Assembly (NCBI GenBank): GCA_049318845.1
Contig: JBMOFH010000101.1
Span: 1-12,103, forward strand
DNA from: CAIOZW01 sp049318845
Lineage (GTDB): Bacteria > Acidobacteriota > Blastocatellia > RBC074
Length of the DNA stretch: 12,103 bases
Reading direction: 5' to 3'
Part shown: positions 6,758 through 12,103 of the stretch, piece by piece
Layout of the letters: every line of letters begins with the position of its first letter
Position numbering within the stretch: the first letter of the stretch is position 1
The notes under the pieces: model-generated
The model's input: only the letters and a program-made list of their open reading frames with translations
Databases searched by the model: none
Told to the model about the DNA's origin: nothing
Program-made: the position numbers and the translations under genes

Positions 6758-9067
6758 ATGAAATTGAAGAATACAATCCTGAGTCTTCTGACGATCGTCG
6801 CGACGGTGACCGTCTCGCAGATGATGAAAGGCCCTGTGAGGGCAACGACGACGACCAGTATCTGCGGAAACGTCAGCAGCTACACTCCGGCGACGGCGAC
6901 GACCCGTGGGAAACTGGTTGTCGATAATAGAGACTATGTGATCGCCGCCGGCTCGCTGATCATCGGCGGGCAGATAATCCGGACGGGTCCGCTCTGCCTT
7001 AATGCAACCTTTGACGAGAACCGTCAGATCATCGCGCCAAGTCGTGTCGGCGGGTCAACGGTCAATATCTGTGGTCGTGTTGACAGCTTCAGAGCGGCGG
7101 ATGAGACGGCGGGGGGGATCTCGATCGAAGGGAGGGTCCTGCGGATCGAGGCCGGCCATTCGATCGAGGGAGAGATGCAGATCACGGCCGGGGTGCAGAT
7201 GTGCCTCAACGCGAGCCTCAACGATGGGGGACGGATCGTCGCGCCAAGCCGGATTCGCCACAACGTGACCTCTGTCAACACCGTATGTGGAGAGATAGAA
7301 GGCTATCAGCCAGCGTTCGAGGAGATACCGGGGCGGCTTCGAATCGGGGGGATGGAGTTTACCGTCGCGCCTGGCGCCGAAGCTGGCAACCTGTCCAATT
7401 TGCAGCGTGGCCTGACAGTTGGTGAATCACGCTGCCTGACCGGCACATTCGATCTGGATGGACAGCTGATCGCATTGGCGGGGCTTGAATCCGGTTCGGG
7501 TGGTCAGCCGCGGCTCTGTGGCATCACGACCGAATTCAGGCAGTCGATGACCGGGGATGGAGTCATCTCGGTTGGTCAGGTCAGACTGCCGATCGAAAAA
7601 GGCATCTTCCTGACCGACGAAACATCCGGCCAGTCGACAAACGGTCGTGAGGGGCTCGACCTTGGCGTGACACGGTGCATCCTGCCGTCATTTTACGCCG
7701 GAAAGGTCGTCGGTGGAACGATCAGCCAGGTTAGCACCGGACTGCAATTCTTCGCGCCAATGATCTCTCGCGGCAAGGTCAACGAGAGCGACTCCATCTT
7801 TCTGCTCAATGAAAATCTGAACTTCACGGTCGTCTCCAGCACCACCGGCGCGAGTGTCTACCCTCTCGACCAGCCAGGCTACGGGCTGAGCCCGGAGTTT
7901 CGCGCGGCACCGGCAAGCGGTATCACCGTCAGCCGCCCGAACGCGACAATGACCGCCGTCTCCTGTATGGAGAGTATCTGGGATCTCTACTTCTACCTCG
8001 CAACACAGGGCAATACCGATGGCGACATGATCCGCTTCTATCTGACCAACCCGGCAAGCGGAAACAGCGCGGCGATTCCGCTCGCAATGTTCACGATTCA
8101 GAGTGGCGGACTGGTGGTCAATCAGCTCCATCCACAGATATCGTTTTACTGGAACTCGAACGGGCCACACGGAGTTGGAAGCTATGTGCCCATCCCGGTT
8201 CCCGGCGGACTATCCGGCAACCGGACACTGCCGATGAACCTGATCTTTTCGGTCGATCAGAGCTCTGTCCTCAATGGCTGCTACCAGATGGGCGTCGATA
8301 TCAAGCGCGGTGGAGGGACCGGAACCACCTCATTCATCCCAAGTGGAATCATCGTCAAGCGTATGGGAGTCGAGCAGGAAGGCATTTCGATCAACTGCGC
8401 GACTCGCGGGACATTTCCGACCGGCCGGATCTGCGACAAGATATGCAGCCTCCCCGCACCAACTCCGACCCCAACGCCAACTCCAACACCAACTCCAACG
8501 CCAAGACCGACCCCGACGCCAACTCCGACGCCAAGACCGACTCCGACTCCGACGCCAACACCGACTCCAACGCCAACACCAACGCCAACTCCGACACCAA
8601 CTCCAACGCCGGCCCCGATGGCCTCCAAATGTGACACGCTCTGCTATCGGTCGCCGCAATACTACCTGCTGCGACTTGAGTCGCTGCCGACGGGACCGAT
8701 CCTGATTGGTGGAGTGAATGGAAATGCGCTGATCAGCGCGAAGCGGAACCGTGATCAGGTCAGACTTGCCCTCATCGGTGGTGAGACGGCAATGAAGAAG
8801 CTCAACCGGCAATTCGTGACCATGCAGCTCAGCTTTGCGGCAACCGGGGGCGCGCGCTCTCCGATCGTCTTCAACTCATTCTGGAGCCCACTCCGCTGCT
8901 CTGGTCTCAACTTTACCGCGTTTACCCTCAGCAATGGTGTCAGAATCAGCCCGGACACGCTGATGGATACGCTCTATATCGAGGTGTTCAACACGACCAA
9001 AATGAACCGGACAGCCGACATGCTGCCACTCGCCAACCTGCTCGCGACACTCAACGGCAAGTGTTAG
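6758..9067 (+). CDS. Secreted protein of unknown function with four Cys-paired repeats and a Pro-Thr linker
   Basis: The product is 769 residues and I do not recognise a family. The ATG at 6758 opens a signal peptide (residues 1-29, ending VRA) and has AGAGG 11 bases upstream; a TTG 13 codons earlier lacks both. Order of parts: four repeats of 69-77 residues (about 35-329), each starting with [IVL]-C-G and carrying a second Cys 44-53 residues later; a beta-rich-looking middle part (330-565) with five Cys; a Pro-Thr tract (567-620); and a C-terminal domain (625-769) with four Cys, ending in Cys. Paired Cys suggest disulfides outside the cytoplasm. The repeats faintly recall small beta-barrel domains of the DUF5666 kind (value, dash, GxIxAxxR endings), but this is only an impression. 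It is divergent from the cytochromes and convergent with purD. No heme motif, sortase signal or lipobox is seen. It is probably cell-surface or extracellular. Confidence 0.85.
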   Translation: MKLKNTILSLLTIVATVTVSQMMKGPVRATTTTSICGNVSSYTPATATTRGKLVVDNRDYVIAAGSLIIGGQIIRTGPLCLNATFDENRQIIAPSRVGGSTVNICGRVDSFRAADETAGGISIEGRVLRIEAGHSIEGEMQITAGVQMCLNASLNDGGRIVAPSRIRHNVTSVNTVCGEIEGYQPAFEEIPGRLRIGGMEFTVAPGAEAGNLSNLQRGLTVGESRCLTGTFDLDGQLIALAGLESGSGGQPRLCGITTEFRQSMTGDGVISVGQVRLPIEKGIFLTDETSGQSTNGREGLDLGVTRCILPSFYAGKVVGGTISQVSTGLQFFAPMISRGKVNESDSIFLLNENLNFTVVSSTTGASVYPLDQPGYGLSPEFRAAPASGITVSRPNATMTAVSCMESIWDLYFYLATQGNTDGDMIRFYLTNPASGNSAAIPLAMFTIQSGGLVVNQLHPQISFYWNSNGPHGVGSYVPIPVPGGLSGNRTLPMNLIFSVDQSSVLNGCYQMGVDIKRGGGTGTTSFIPSGIIVKRMGVEQEGISINCATRGTFPTGRICDKICSLPAPTPTPTPTPTPTPTPRPTPTPTPTPRPTPTPTPTPTPTPTPTPTPTPTPTPAPMASKCDTLCYRSPQYYLLRLESLPTGPILIGGVNGNALISAKRNRDQVRLALIGGETAMKKLNRQFVTMQLSFAATGGARSPIVFNSFWSPLRCSGLNFTAFTLSNGVRISPDTLMDTLYIEVFNTTKMNRTADMLPLANLLATLNGKC
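6860..7744 (+). repeat. Four tandem protein repeats in the secreted protein
   Basis: Repeat starts fall at about residues 35, 104, 176 and 253 of the protein. The shared pattern is C-G near the start, G-x-[LI]-x-[VI] about 15 residues on, then C-L-N-A-[TS]-[FL] or a variant, and in the first two repeats an ending I-[IV]-A-P-S-R. Cys pairs are 36/80, 105/149, 177/226 and 254/307. Repeats 1 and 2 are closest to each other; repeat 4 is the most diverged. The DNA is not obviously repeated, so the duplication is old. Confidence 0.75.
8456..8617 (+). repeat. Pro-Thr dipeptide tract (ACN-CCN hexamer repeat)
   Basis: This encodes 27 dipeptide units: AP, then 7 TP, RP, 4 TP, RP, 12 TP and AP. Third codon positions vary freely, so the peptide rather than the DNA appears conserved. 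Such tracts usually act as stiff, extended, possibly glycosylated linkers in exported proteins. The repetitive DNA could also change length by slippage in whole dipeptides without breaking the frame. The same DNA read in other frames gives Gly-Val or Asn/Ser runs, which are artefacts. Confidence 0.9.
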
Positions 9068-9084
9068 CAGATTGCCAGAAGGCG

Positions 9085-9128
9085 CGGGACCGTGATCTGA
9101 TGTGAGATTAGTAACAGATCCGGTCCCG
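9085..9128. terminator. Long hairpin between convergent genes, probable bidirectional terminator
   Basis: CGGGACCG-T-GATCTG (9085-9099) pairs with CAGATC-CGGTCCCG (9115-9128): 14 bp with one bulged T and a 15-base loop. It starts 18 bases after the stop of the secreted-protein gene and lies downstream of purD on the other strand. No T-run follows on either strand, so it is not a textbook intrinsic terminator. It may block RNA 3' decay or work with Rho. Confidence 0.5.
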
Positions 9129-9130
9129 TA

Positions 9131-9182
9131 CTGGCCTCAATTCTGGCCCAAATTCTGGCCCAATTTTCAGCTGGCCTCAATT
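9131..9182. repeat. Four copies of a 12-bp unit overlapping the purD 3' end
   Basis: CTGGCCTCAATT (9131), CTGGCCCAAATT (9143) and CTGGCCCAATTT (9155) are contiguous. After four bases that include the purD stop comes CTGGCCTCAATT (9171), which encodes the last residues of purD. The coding end seems to have been duplicated into the spacer, leaving the non-coding copies to drift slightly. Confidence 0.75.
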
Positions 9183-10444
9183 CGACCAATATCCGTCCGG
9201 TAGTGCATCCCTTTAAATGAGATCCGACCAACTCCCTGGTAGGCAATTTCGGTCGCCTGCTCGAGTGTCGCTGCACGAGCGGTGACGCCAAGCACGCGGC
9301 CTCCGGCGGTCACAACCGAGCCACTGGCCGCGACGCGAGTGCCGGCGTGAAAGACGACCACGCCCGGAATCGATTCAGCCGCCTCGATCCCGTTGATCGG
9401 CATCCCGACTTCATACGAGCCAGGGTAGCCCCCGGAAGCAAGGACGATGCAGGTTGTCGCATCGTCGCTCCACCGTGCGCTGGCTGAAGCGAGATTGCCT
9501 GTAGCCACGGCGAGGGCGAGCTCTGCAAAGCTGCCATCGAGCCGGCGCAGGATCGACTGAGTCTCCGGGTCTCCAAATCTGACGTTATATTCAAGCAATT
9601 TCGGTCCATCGGCGGTCAGCATCAGACCGCAGTAGAGAACACCGCGGAAGGGGAAGCCCTCGGCACGTGCCGCCTCGAGTGTCGGTTCAACGATCTCGCG
9701 ACAAATGGTTGCCCCGAGCGTGGCATCGATAAGTCCATTGGTCGAATAGGCCCCCATGCCGCCGGTGTTTGGGCCGCGATCGCCATCGAAGGCCCGTTTG
9801 TGATCCTGGGCGACGGGCATTGGAATATAGTCGCGACCATCGCTGAAGACGAGATAGGATAGCTCACGGCCGACCAGATACTCCTCGATGATCAGTCTGT
9901 TGCCGGCGTCGCCAAGCTTCCGCTCGACCATCAGTTCGTCGATTGCCCGGATCGCCTCCCCGGCGTCTGCGGCGATAATGACGCCCTTGCCTGCGGCCAG
10001 CCCCTCCGCTTTGACGACGACCGGATACCCAAAACCACCGTCGCGAATCACCTGGTGTGCATCCTCTGCGTTTGTAACCGTCCGCGAAGCGGCGGTCGGG
10101 ATGCGGTGGCGGGCCATAAAATCCTTCGCGAAGACCTTGCTTCCCTCGAGCCGCGCCGCCGCCTGAACAGGGCCGAAGGTTGGAATCCCCCGCCCCGCCA
10201 TTCGGTCGACGAGCCCCTCGACCAGCGGCTGCTCCGGCCCGACGACAACCAGATCGATCTTCTCCCGCACGGCAAAATCGACCACACCATCCGGATCCTC
10301 GCGCTCGAAACGCGCCGGAACCGACCCCCGCTGTATTCCGGCGTTGGCTGTCGCCGCAAAGACCTGCCCGACCTCCGGGCTCTGCCGTAATGCCCACAAA
10401 ATGGCGTGCTCACGCCCTCCTGAACCGATCAACAATACTTTCAT
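9167..10444 (-). CDS. purD: Phosphoribosylamine--glycine ligase (GAR synthetase)
   Basis: The product is 425 residues, the usual length for PurD. The enzyme joins glycine to 5-phosphoribosylamine using ATP, the second step of de novo purine synthesis, in the cytoplasm. Visible signatures: N-terminal KVLLIGSGGREHAILWAL; the VVGPEQPLV segment; the ATP-grasp region with YPVVVKAEGLAAGKGV (about residues 140-155); GPNTGGMGAYS; the metal/ATP-site segment LLEYNVRFGDPETQ; and the C-terminal VFHAGT, TAGGRVLGV and YRTDIGRIEA. No key motif is missing. The ATG at 10444 follows AGGA four bases upstream and gives the standard N-terminus. It stands alone, convergent with the secreted-protein gene and divergent from rpsU, so it is not in a pur operon here. 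The last codons form one copy of a local 12-bp repeat. Confidence 0.97.
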   Translation of the reverse strand: MKVLLIGSGGREHAILWALRQSPEVGQVFAATANAGIQRGSVPARFEREDPDGVVDFAVREKIDLVVVGPEQPLVEGLVDRMAGRGIPTFGPVQAAARLEGSKVFAKDFMARHRIPTAASRTVTNAEDAHQVIRDGGFGYPVVVKAEGLAAGKGVIIAADAGEAIRAIDELMVERKLGDAGNRLIIEEYLVGRELSYLVFSDGRDYIPMPVAQDHKRAFDGDRGPNTGGMGAYSTNGLIDATLGATICREIVEPTLEAARAEGFPFRGVLYCGLMLTADGPKLLEYNVRFGDPETQSILRRLDGSFAELALAVATGNLASASARWSDDATTCIVLASGGYPGSYEVGMPINGIEAAESIPGVVVFHAGTRVAASGSVVTAGGRVLGVTARAATLEQATEIAYQGVGRISFKGMHYRTDIGRIEAS

Positions 10445-10491
10445 GCGTCCTGCCTGTCCTTATAAGGTTTTTACACGTTCATGACGAAACT

Positions 10492-10519
10492 CAACTTTAA
10501 CCCCGAATCGGAAAAGTTG
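10492..10519. promoter_or_regulatory. Inverted repeat between purD and rpsU
   Basis: CAACTTT (10492-10498) and AAAGTTG (10513-10519) form a perfect 7-bp inverted repeat with a 14-base loop holding a small CCG-AAT-CGG stem. It lies 48 bases before the purD start in the divergent spacer, where a purD promoter or operator would be expected. I see no reliable -35/-10 pair for purD itself. Confidence 0.25.
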
Positions 10520-10548
10520 AAAGAAGATTTCGATCGCCGCGCACGGAC

Positions 10549-10577
10549 TTGCACGCCTGACCTGCCCGGGTTATTCT
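10549..10577 (+). promoter_or_regulatory. Possible rpsU promoter
   Basis: TTGCAC (10549-10554), a 17-base spacer and TATTCT (10572-10577) match sigma70 at 3/6 and 4/6. Transcription would start near 10585, giving a leader of about 75 bases. This start would cut into the 10-bp hairpin at 10576-10610, so either this promoter or that RNA stem is probably not the functional one. Confidence 0.35.
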
Positions 10578-10610
10578 TACCGACTGCAGATTGCAGAAGA
10601 AGTTGGTAAG
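10576..10610 (+). promoter_or_regulatory. Hairpin in the rpsU upstream region
   Basis: CTTACCGACT (10576-10585) pairs with AGTTGGTAAG (10601-10610) over 10 bp including one G-U, with a 15-base loop. A second small stem, GCCAC-CGAC-GTGGC (10618-10631), follows, then the AGGTG ribosome site at 10646. Two stems before a ribosomal-protein gene are compatible with feedback control by S21, but this is inferred from structure alone. Confidence 0.35.
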
Positions 10611-10658
10611 CAAGGCAGCCACCGACGTGGCGCCGGTTGAAAGGCAGGTGAATAGATC

Positions 10659-10856
10659 ATGGCAGAAATCCGCCTCGGAGATAACGAGTCCCTCGAGAGC
10701 GCGCTGCGCCGTTTCAAGCGTAAAGTCCAGCAGGAAGACATCATTCGTGAAGTCAAACGTCATGCCTTTTACGTTCCGCCCGGCGAAAAAGGCCGCCTGA
10801 AGTCGGCCCTCGCCCGTAAACGCAACCGGAAGAAGTTTCGTCGCGTCGTCGAGTAG
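10659..10856 (+). CDS. rpsU: 30S ribosomal protein bS21
   Basis: The product is 65 residues; E. coli S21 is 71. It binds the small subunit near the mRNA exit/anti-Shine-Dalgarno region and helps initiation. The N-terminal part has the family pattern (ESLESALRRFKRKVQ, then DIIREVKRHAFY) and the C-terminal half is strongly basic (KSALARKRNRKKFRR), as expected for an rRNA-binding helix. The ATG at 10659 has AGGTG 8 bases upstream. It is transcribed alone: purD is divergent and a strong terminator lies 38 bases after the stop. The stop codon itself lies in a small GTCGAG/CTCGAC stem (10848-10863). Confidence 0.96.
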   Translation: MAEIRLGDNESLESALRRFKRKVQQEDIIREVKRHAFYVPPGEKGRLKSALARKRNRKKFRRVVE

Positions 10857-10867
10857 CCTCGACAACG

Positions 10868-10882
10868 CCAGAGATTCTCTGG
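10868..10882 (+). other. Small hairpin between rpsU and its terminator
   Basis: CCAGAG-ATT-CTCTGG is a perfect 6-bp stem with a 3-base loop just after rpsU. With the stem around the stop codon and the terminator that follows, the rpsU mRNA 3' end would carry three hairpins in a row. Role unknown. Confidence 0.4.
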
Positions 10883-10893
10883 TAACGATGGTA

Positions 10894-10934
10894 AAAAATA
10901 TCCCGCGTCGTCTCATACGATGCGGGATATTTTT
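10894..10934 (+). terminator. Strong rho-independent terminator of rpsU, symmetric
   Basis: An 18-bp stem (10894-10911 with 10917-10934, one G-U pair) closes on a 5-base loop (CTCAT). The stem has a GC core (CCCGC/GCGGG) flanked by five A on the left and five T on the right, so it has a T-run in both directions. It terminates rpsU and could also stop minus-strand transcription coming from the SDR gene. Confidence 0.92.
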
Positions 10935-10995
10935 ATTGGCACTAACAGGGGTGGGTGATTACAGTGCATTTCGTCTGGATGCACAGACAGTCAAT

Positions 10996-11035
10996 GAAGC
11001 TATGGCAAGCCGTGGAAAGCTATGACAAGCTATGG
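10996..11035. repeat. Four tandem copies of a 10-bp unit
   Basis: GAAGCTATGG, CAAGCCGTGG, AAAGCTATGA and CAAGCTATGG stand head to tail with consensus nAAGCTATGG. The period equals about one helical turn. The array lies in the spacer between the rpsU terminator and the palindromic element at 11062. It could be slippage-derived or a binding array. Confidence 0.7.
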
Positions 11036-11061
11036 CAGTCGTCTATTCGCAGAATGCGCAA

Positions 11062-11123
11062 ATCATACTGGGAGCGAGAGTCGTTAGACATGCGGGTCTG
11101 AAGACCCGCGCCCCCAGTATGAT
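11062..11123. repeat. Nested palindromic element (REP/MITE-like) at the SDR 3' end
   Basis: Outer arms ATCATACTGGG (11062-11072) and CCCAGTATGAT (11113-11123) are perfect over 11 bp and extend to about 14 with one mismatch. Inside is a second perfect hairpin, GCGGGTCT-GA-AGACCCGC (11092-11109), plus a short GTC-GTTA-GAC stem, so the 62-base unit could fold like a small cloverleaf or cruciform. It ends 4 bases from the SDR stop codon and may act as that gene's terminator. Compact elements with terminal inverted repeats and a GC hairpin resemble REP sequences or MITEs; no transposase is in the window. Confidence 0.6.
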
Positions 11124-11127
11124 GCCG

Positions 11128-11937
11128 CTAGTTTGAGCCCTCGAATTTGCTCGATCTCCCGAGACCTTCGCTGCCAAGCCCCTGGTAGCCGCCATCGATC
11201 GGCAGATCGGCCGCAGTAATGAACGAGGCATCGTCGCTGAGCAGGAAAAGAATGGGACGAGCGCATTCGATCGGATTACCGCATCTCTCCAGCATGTGAT
11301 ACTGCCCCCACACCGGCTCCCATCTTGCGCGGTCGCCGCCCGCCGCCTTATCAACCTCGTTTGTCCATATCCACGCCGGGCTCACGCTATTGACACGAAT
11401 CTTATGCGGGGCAAGGTCGAGTGCCATACATTTGGTGAGAGTGTGAACGGCTCCCTTGGCGGCGTTGTACGTCCATCGATTGGGCTGCGCGATGAAGGCC
11501 GAGATGCTCGAGATGTTGACAATCGCGCCGCCGCCGTTGTGAGCCATCCACGGCACTACCAATTGCACCATCATTCCAAATGCCGCCGGCCCGACACGCA
11601 TAACCAGATCCCAGTCCTCCCGGGTCGCATCCAGCCCCTTCGCGTTGAAGGAGAAGGCGTTGTTGACAAGAAAATCGATCCGACCCCACCGCGCGCCGAT
11701 CACTTCGACTGCCTGTCGACACCCTGCCTCATCGGCCATGTCAGTCAGACAGAAGAGTACATCGTACCCGGACTCGGTCAGCGACCTTGCCAAATCGTGG
11801 CCACCTTCACTCCTGTCCAGAAAGGCGACCGACGCCCCTTCCCGGCACAACTCCTCGACCGTGGCCCGGCCAATACCTGAAGCACCGCCGGTAATGACAG
11901 CGACCTTGTTGACAAAGCGTCCATTATTGCGATTCAT
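11128..11937 (-). CDS. SDR family NAD(P)-dependent oxidoreductase
   Basis: The product is 269 residues, the classical SDR size. The Rossmann cofactor motif TGGASGIG is at residues 16-23, and Asp41 at the end of the second strand suggests NAD(H) preference. The catalytic Ser lies in NISSIS (141-146), and Tyr157/Lys161 form the YNAAK motif. IDGGY near residue 250 is the usual C-terminal signature. Two departures: NNAF (92-95) replaces the common NNAG, and the position where most classical SDRs have the tetrad Asn reads VMRVGPAAF, with Gly116. The substrate cannot be told. The ATG at 11937 has GGAG 7 bases upstream; a TTG 19 codons earlier adds a tail unlike an SDR N-terminus. The gene runs from the right edge inward; the 166 bases before it show no clear promoter. 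Confidence 0.92.
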   Translation of the reverse strand: MNRNNGRFVNKVAVITGGASGIGRATVEELCREGASVAFLDRSEGGHDLARSLTESGYDVLFCLTDMADEAGCRQAVEVIGARWGRIDFLVNNAFSFNAKGLDATREDWDLVMRVGPAAFGMMVQLVVPWMAHNGGGAIVNISSISAFIAQPNRWTYNAAKGAVHTLTKCMALDLAPHKIRVNSVSPAWIWTNEVDKAAGGDRARWEPVWGQYHMLERCGNPIECARPILFLLSDDASFITAADLPIDGGYQGLGSEGLGRSSKFEGSN

Positions 11938-12103
11938 TACTTTTCTCCAATCATGCCTTATACCAGCGATCAGCGGCGTGGGGTAATTGTACAAGCGCCG
12001 TCGCCGTGAGCCTGAAACTCAGCAACGGTACAAAGTGGCTGGTGAGAGTTTTTGCCCGCTTGACAGACATTTCTGCGCGTTCAGTGCTTCATTTTGTCGG
12101 GCA

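Noticed and set aside
8456..8617. Possible CRISPR-like or minisatellite array
   Set aside because: There are no spacers; the repeat is a coding hexamer inside a large open frame.
8281..8637. Minus-strand Gly-Val repeat protein
   Set aside because: It is the reverse reading of the Pro-Thr tract of the plus-strand secreted protein.
8274..8705. Plus-strand Arg/Gln-rich frame overlapping the Pro-Thr tract
   Set aside because: It is an out-of-frame reading of the ACN-CCN repeats with no start signal.
11938..11994. TTG start adding 19 residues to the SDR protein
   Set aside because: The ATG at 11937 has a good ribosome site and gives the usual short SDR N-terminus.
12060..12090. TTGACA at 12060 as a plus-strand promoter at the right edge
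   Set aside because: No -10-like hexamer at 16-18 bases downstream within the window.

Overview
The window looks like bacterial chromosome from a metal- or redox-active environmental bacterium with an outer membrane. The main clue is a run of multiheme c-type cytochrome genes around a beta-barrel outer-membrane protein of the MtrB/PioB type. Taxonomy is a guess. The combination of an MtrAB-like module, a secreted protein with a Pro-Thr linker, purD and rpsU would suit Acidobacteriota, but Nitrospirota or a deltaproteobacterial lineage cannot be excluded from sequence alone.

Layout. Positions 1-5856 (all minus strand, so transcribed right to left) carry five genes. They are a pentaheme cytochrome (5856-4954), a decaheme MtrA/DmsE/PioA-type cytochrome (4684-3632), an MtrB/PioB-type porin (3615-1480), a small monoheme class I cytochrome c (1335-997), and a multiheme cytochrome that runs off the left edge with eight hemes visible (801-<1). 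Together they show 24 CxxCH sites. A 901-base non-coding region (5857-6757) follows. It holds a good sigma70-type promoter for the cytochrome genes and no convincing gene. On the plus strand, 6758-9067 encodes a large secreted protein of unknown function, with four Cys-bearing repeats, a central beta-rich-looking part, a 54-residue Pro-Thr tract and a C-terminal domain. Beyond it lie housekeeping genes: purD (minus), divergent from rpsU (plus), a strong bidirectional terminator, a small repeat-rich patch with a nested palindromic element, and an SDR oxidoreductase gene (minus).

How the genes may work together. In known MtrAB/PioAB systems the decaheme cytochrome sits inside the barrel and makes an electron wire across the outer membrane. 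Here those two genes are adjacent, 17 bases apart. The pentaheme, monoheme and octaheme (or larger) cytochromes are plausible periplasmic or inner-membrane partners feeding or draining that wire. No MtrC/OmcA-like outer-surface lipoprotein cytochrome is visible. The whole would be an extracellular electron transfer locus of non-Shewanella architecture. The direction of electron flow (metal reduction or oxidation) cannot be read from the sequence.

No rRNA, tRNA, CRISPR array, insertion sequence or transposase was seen.
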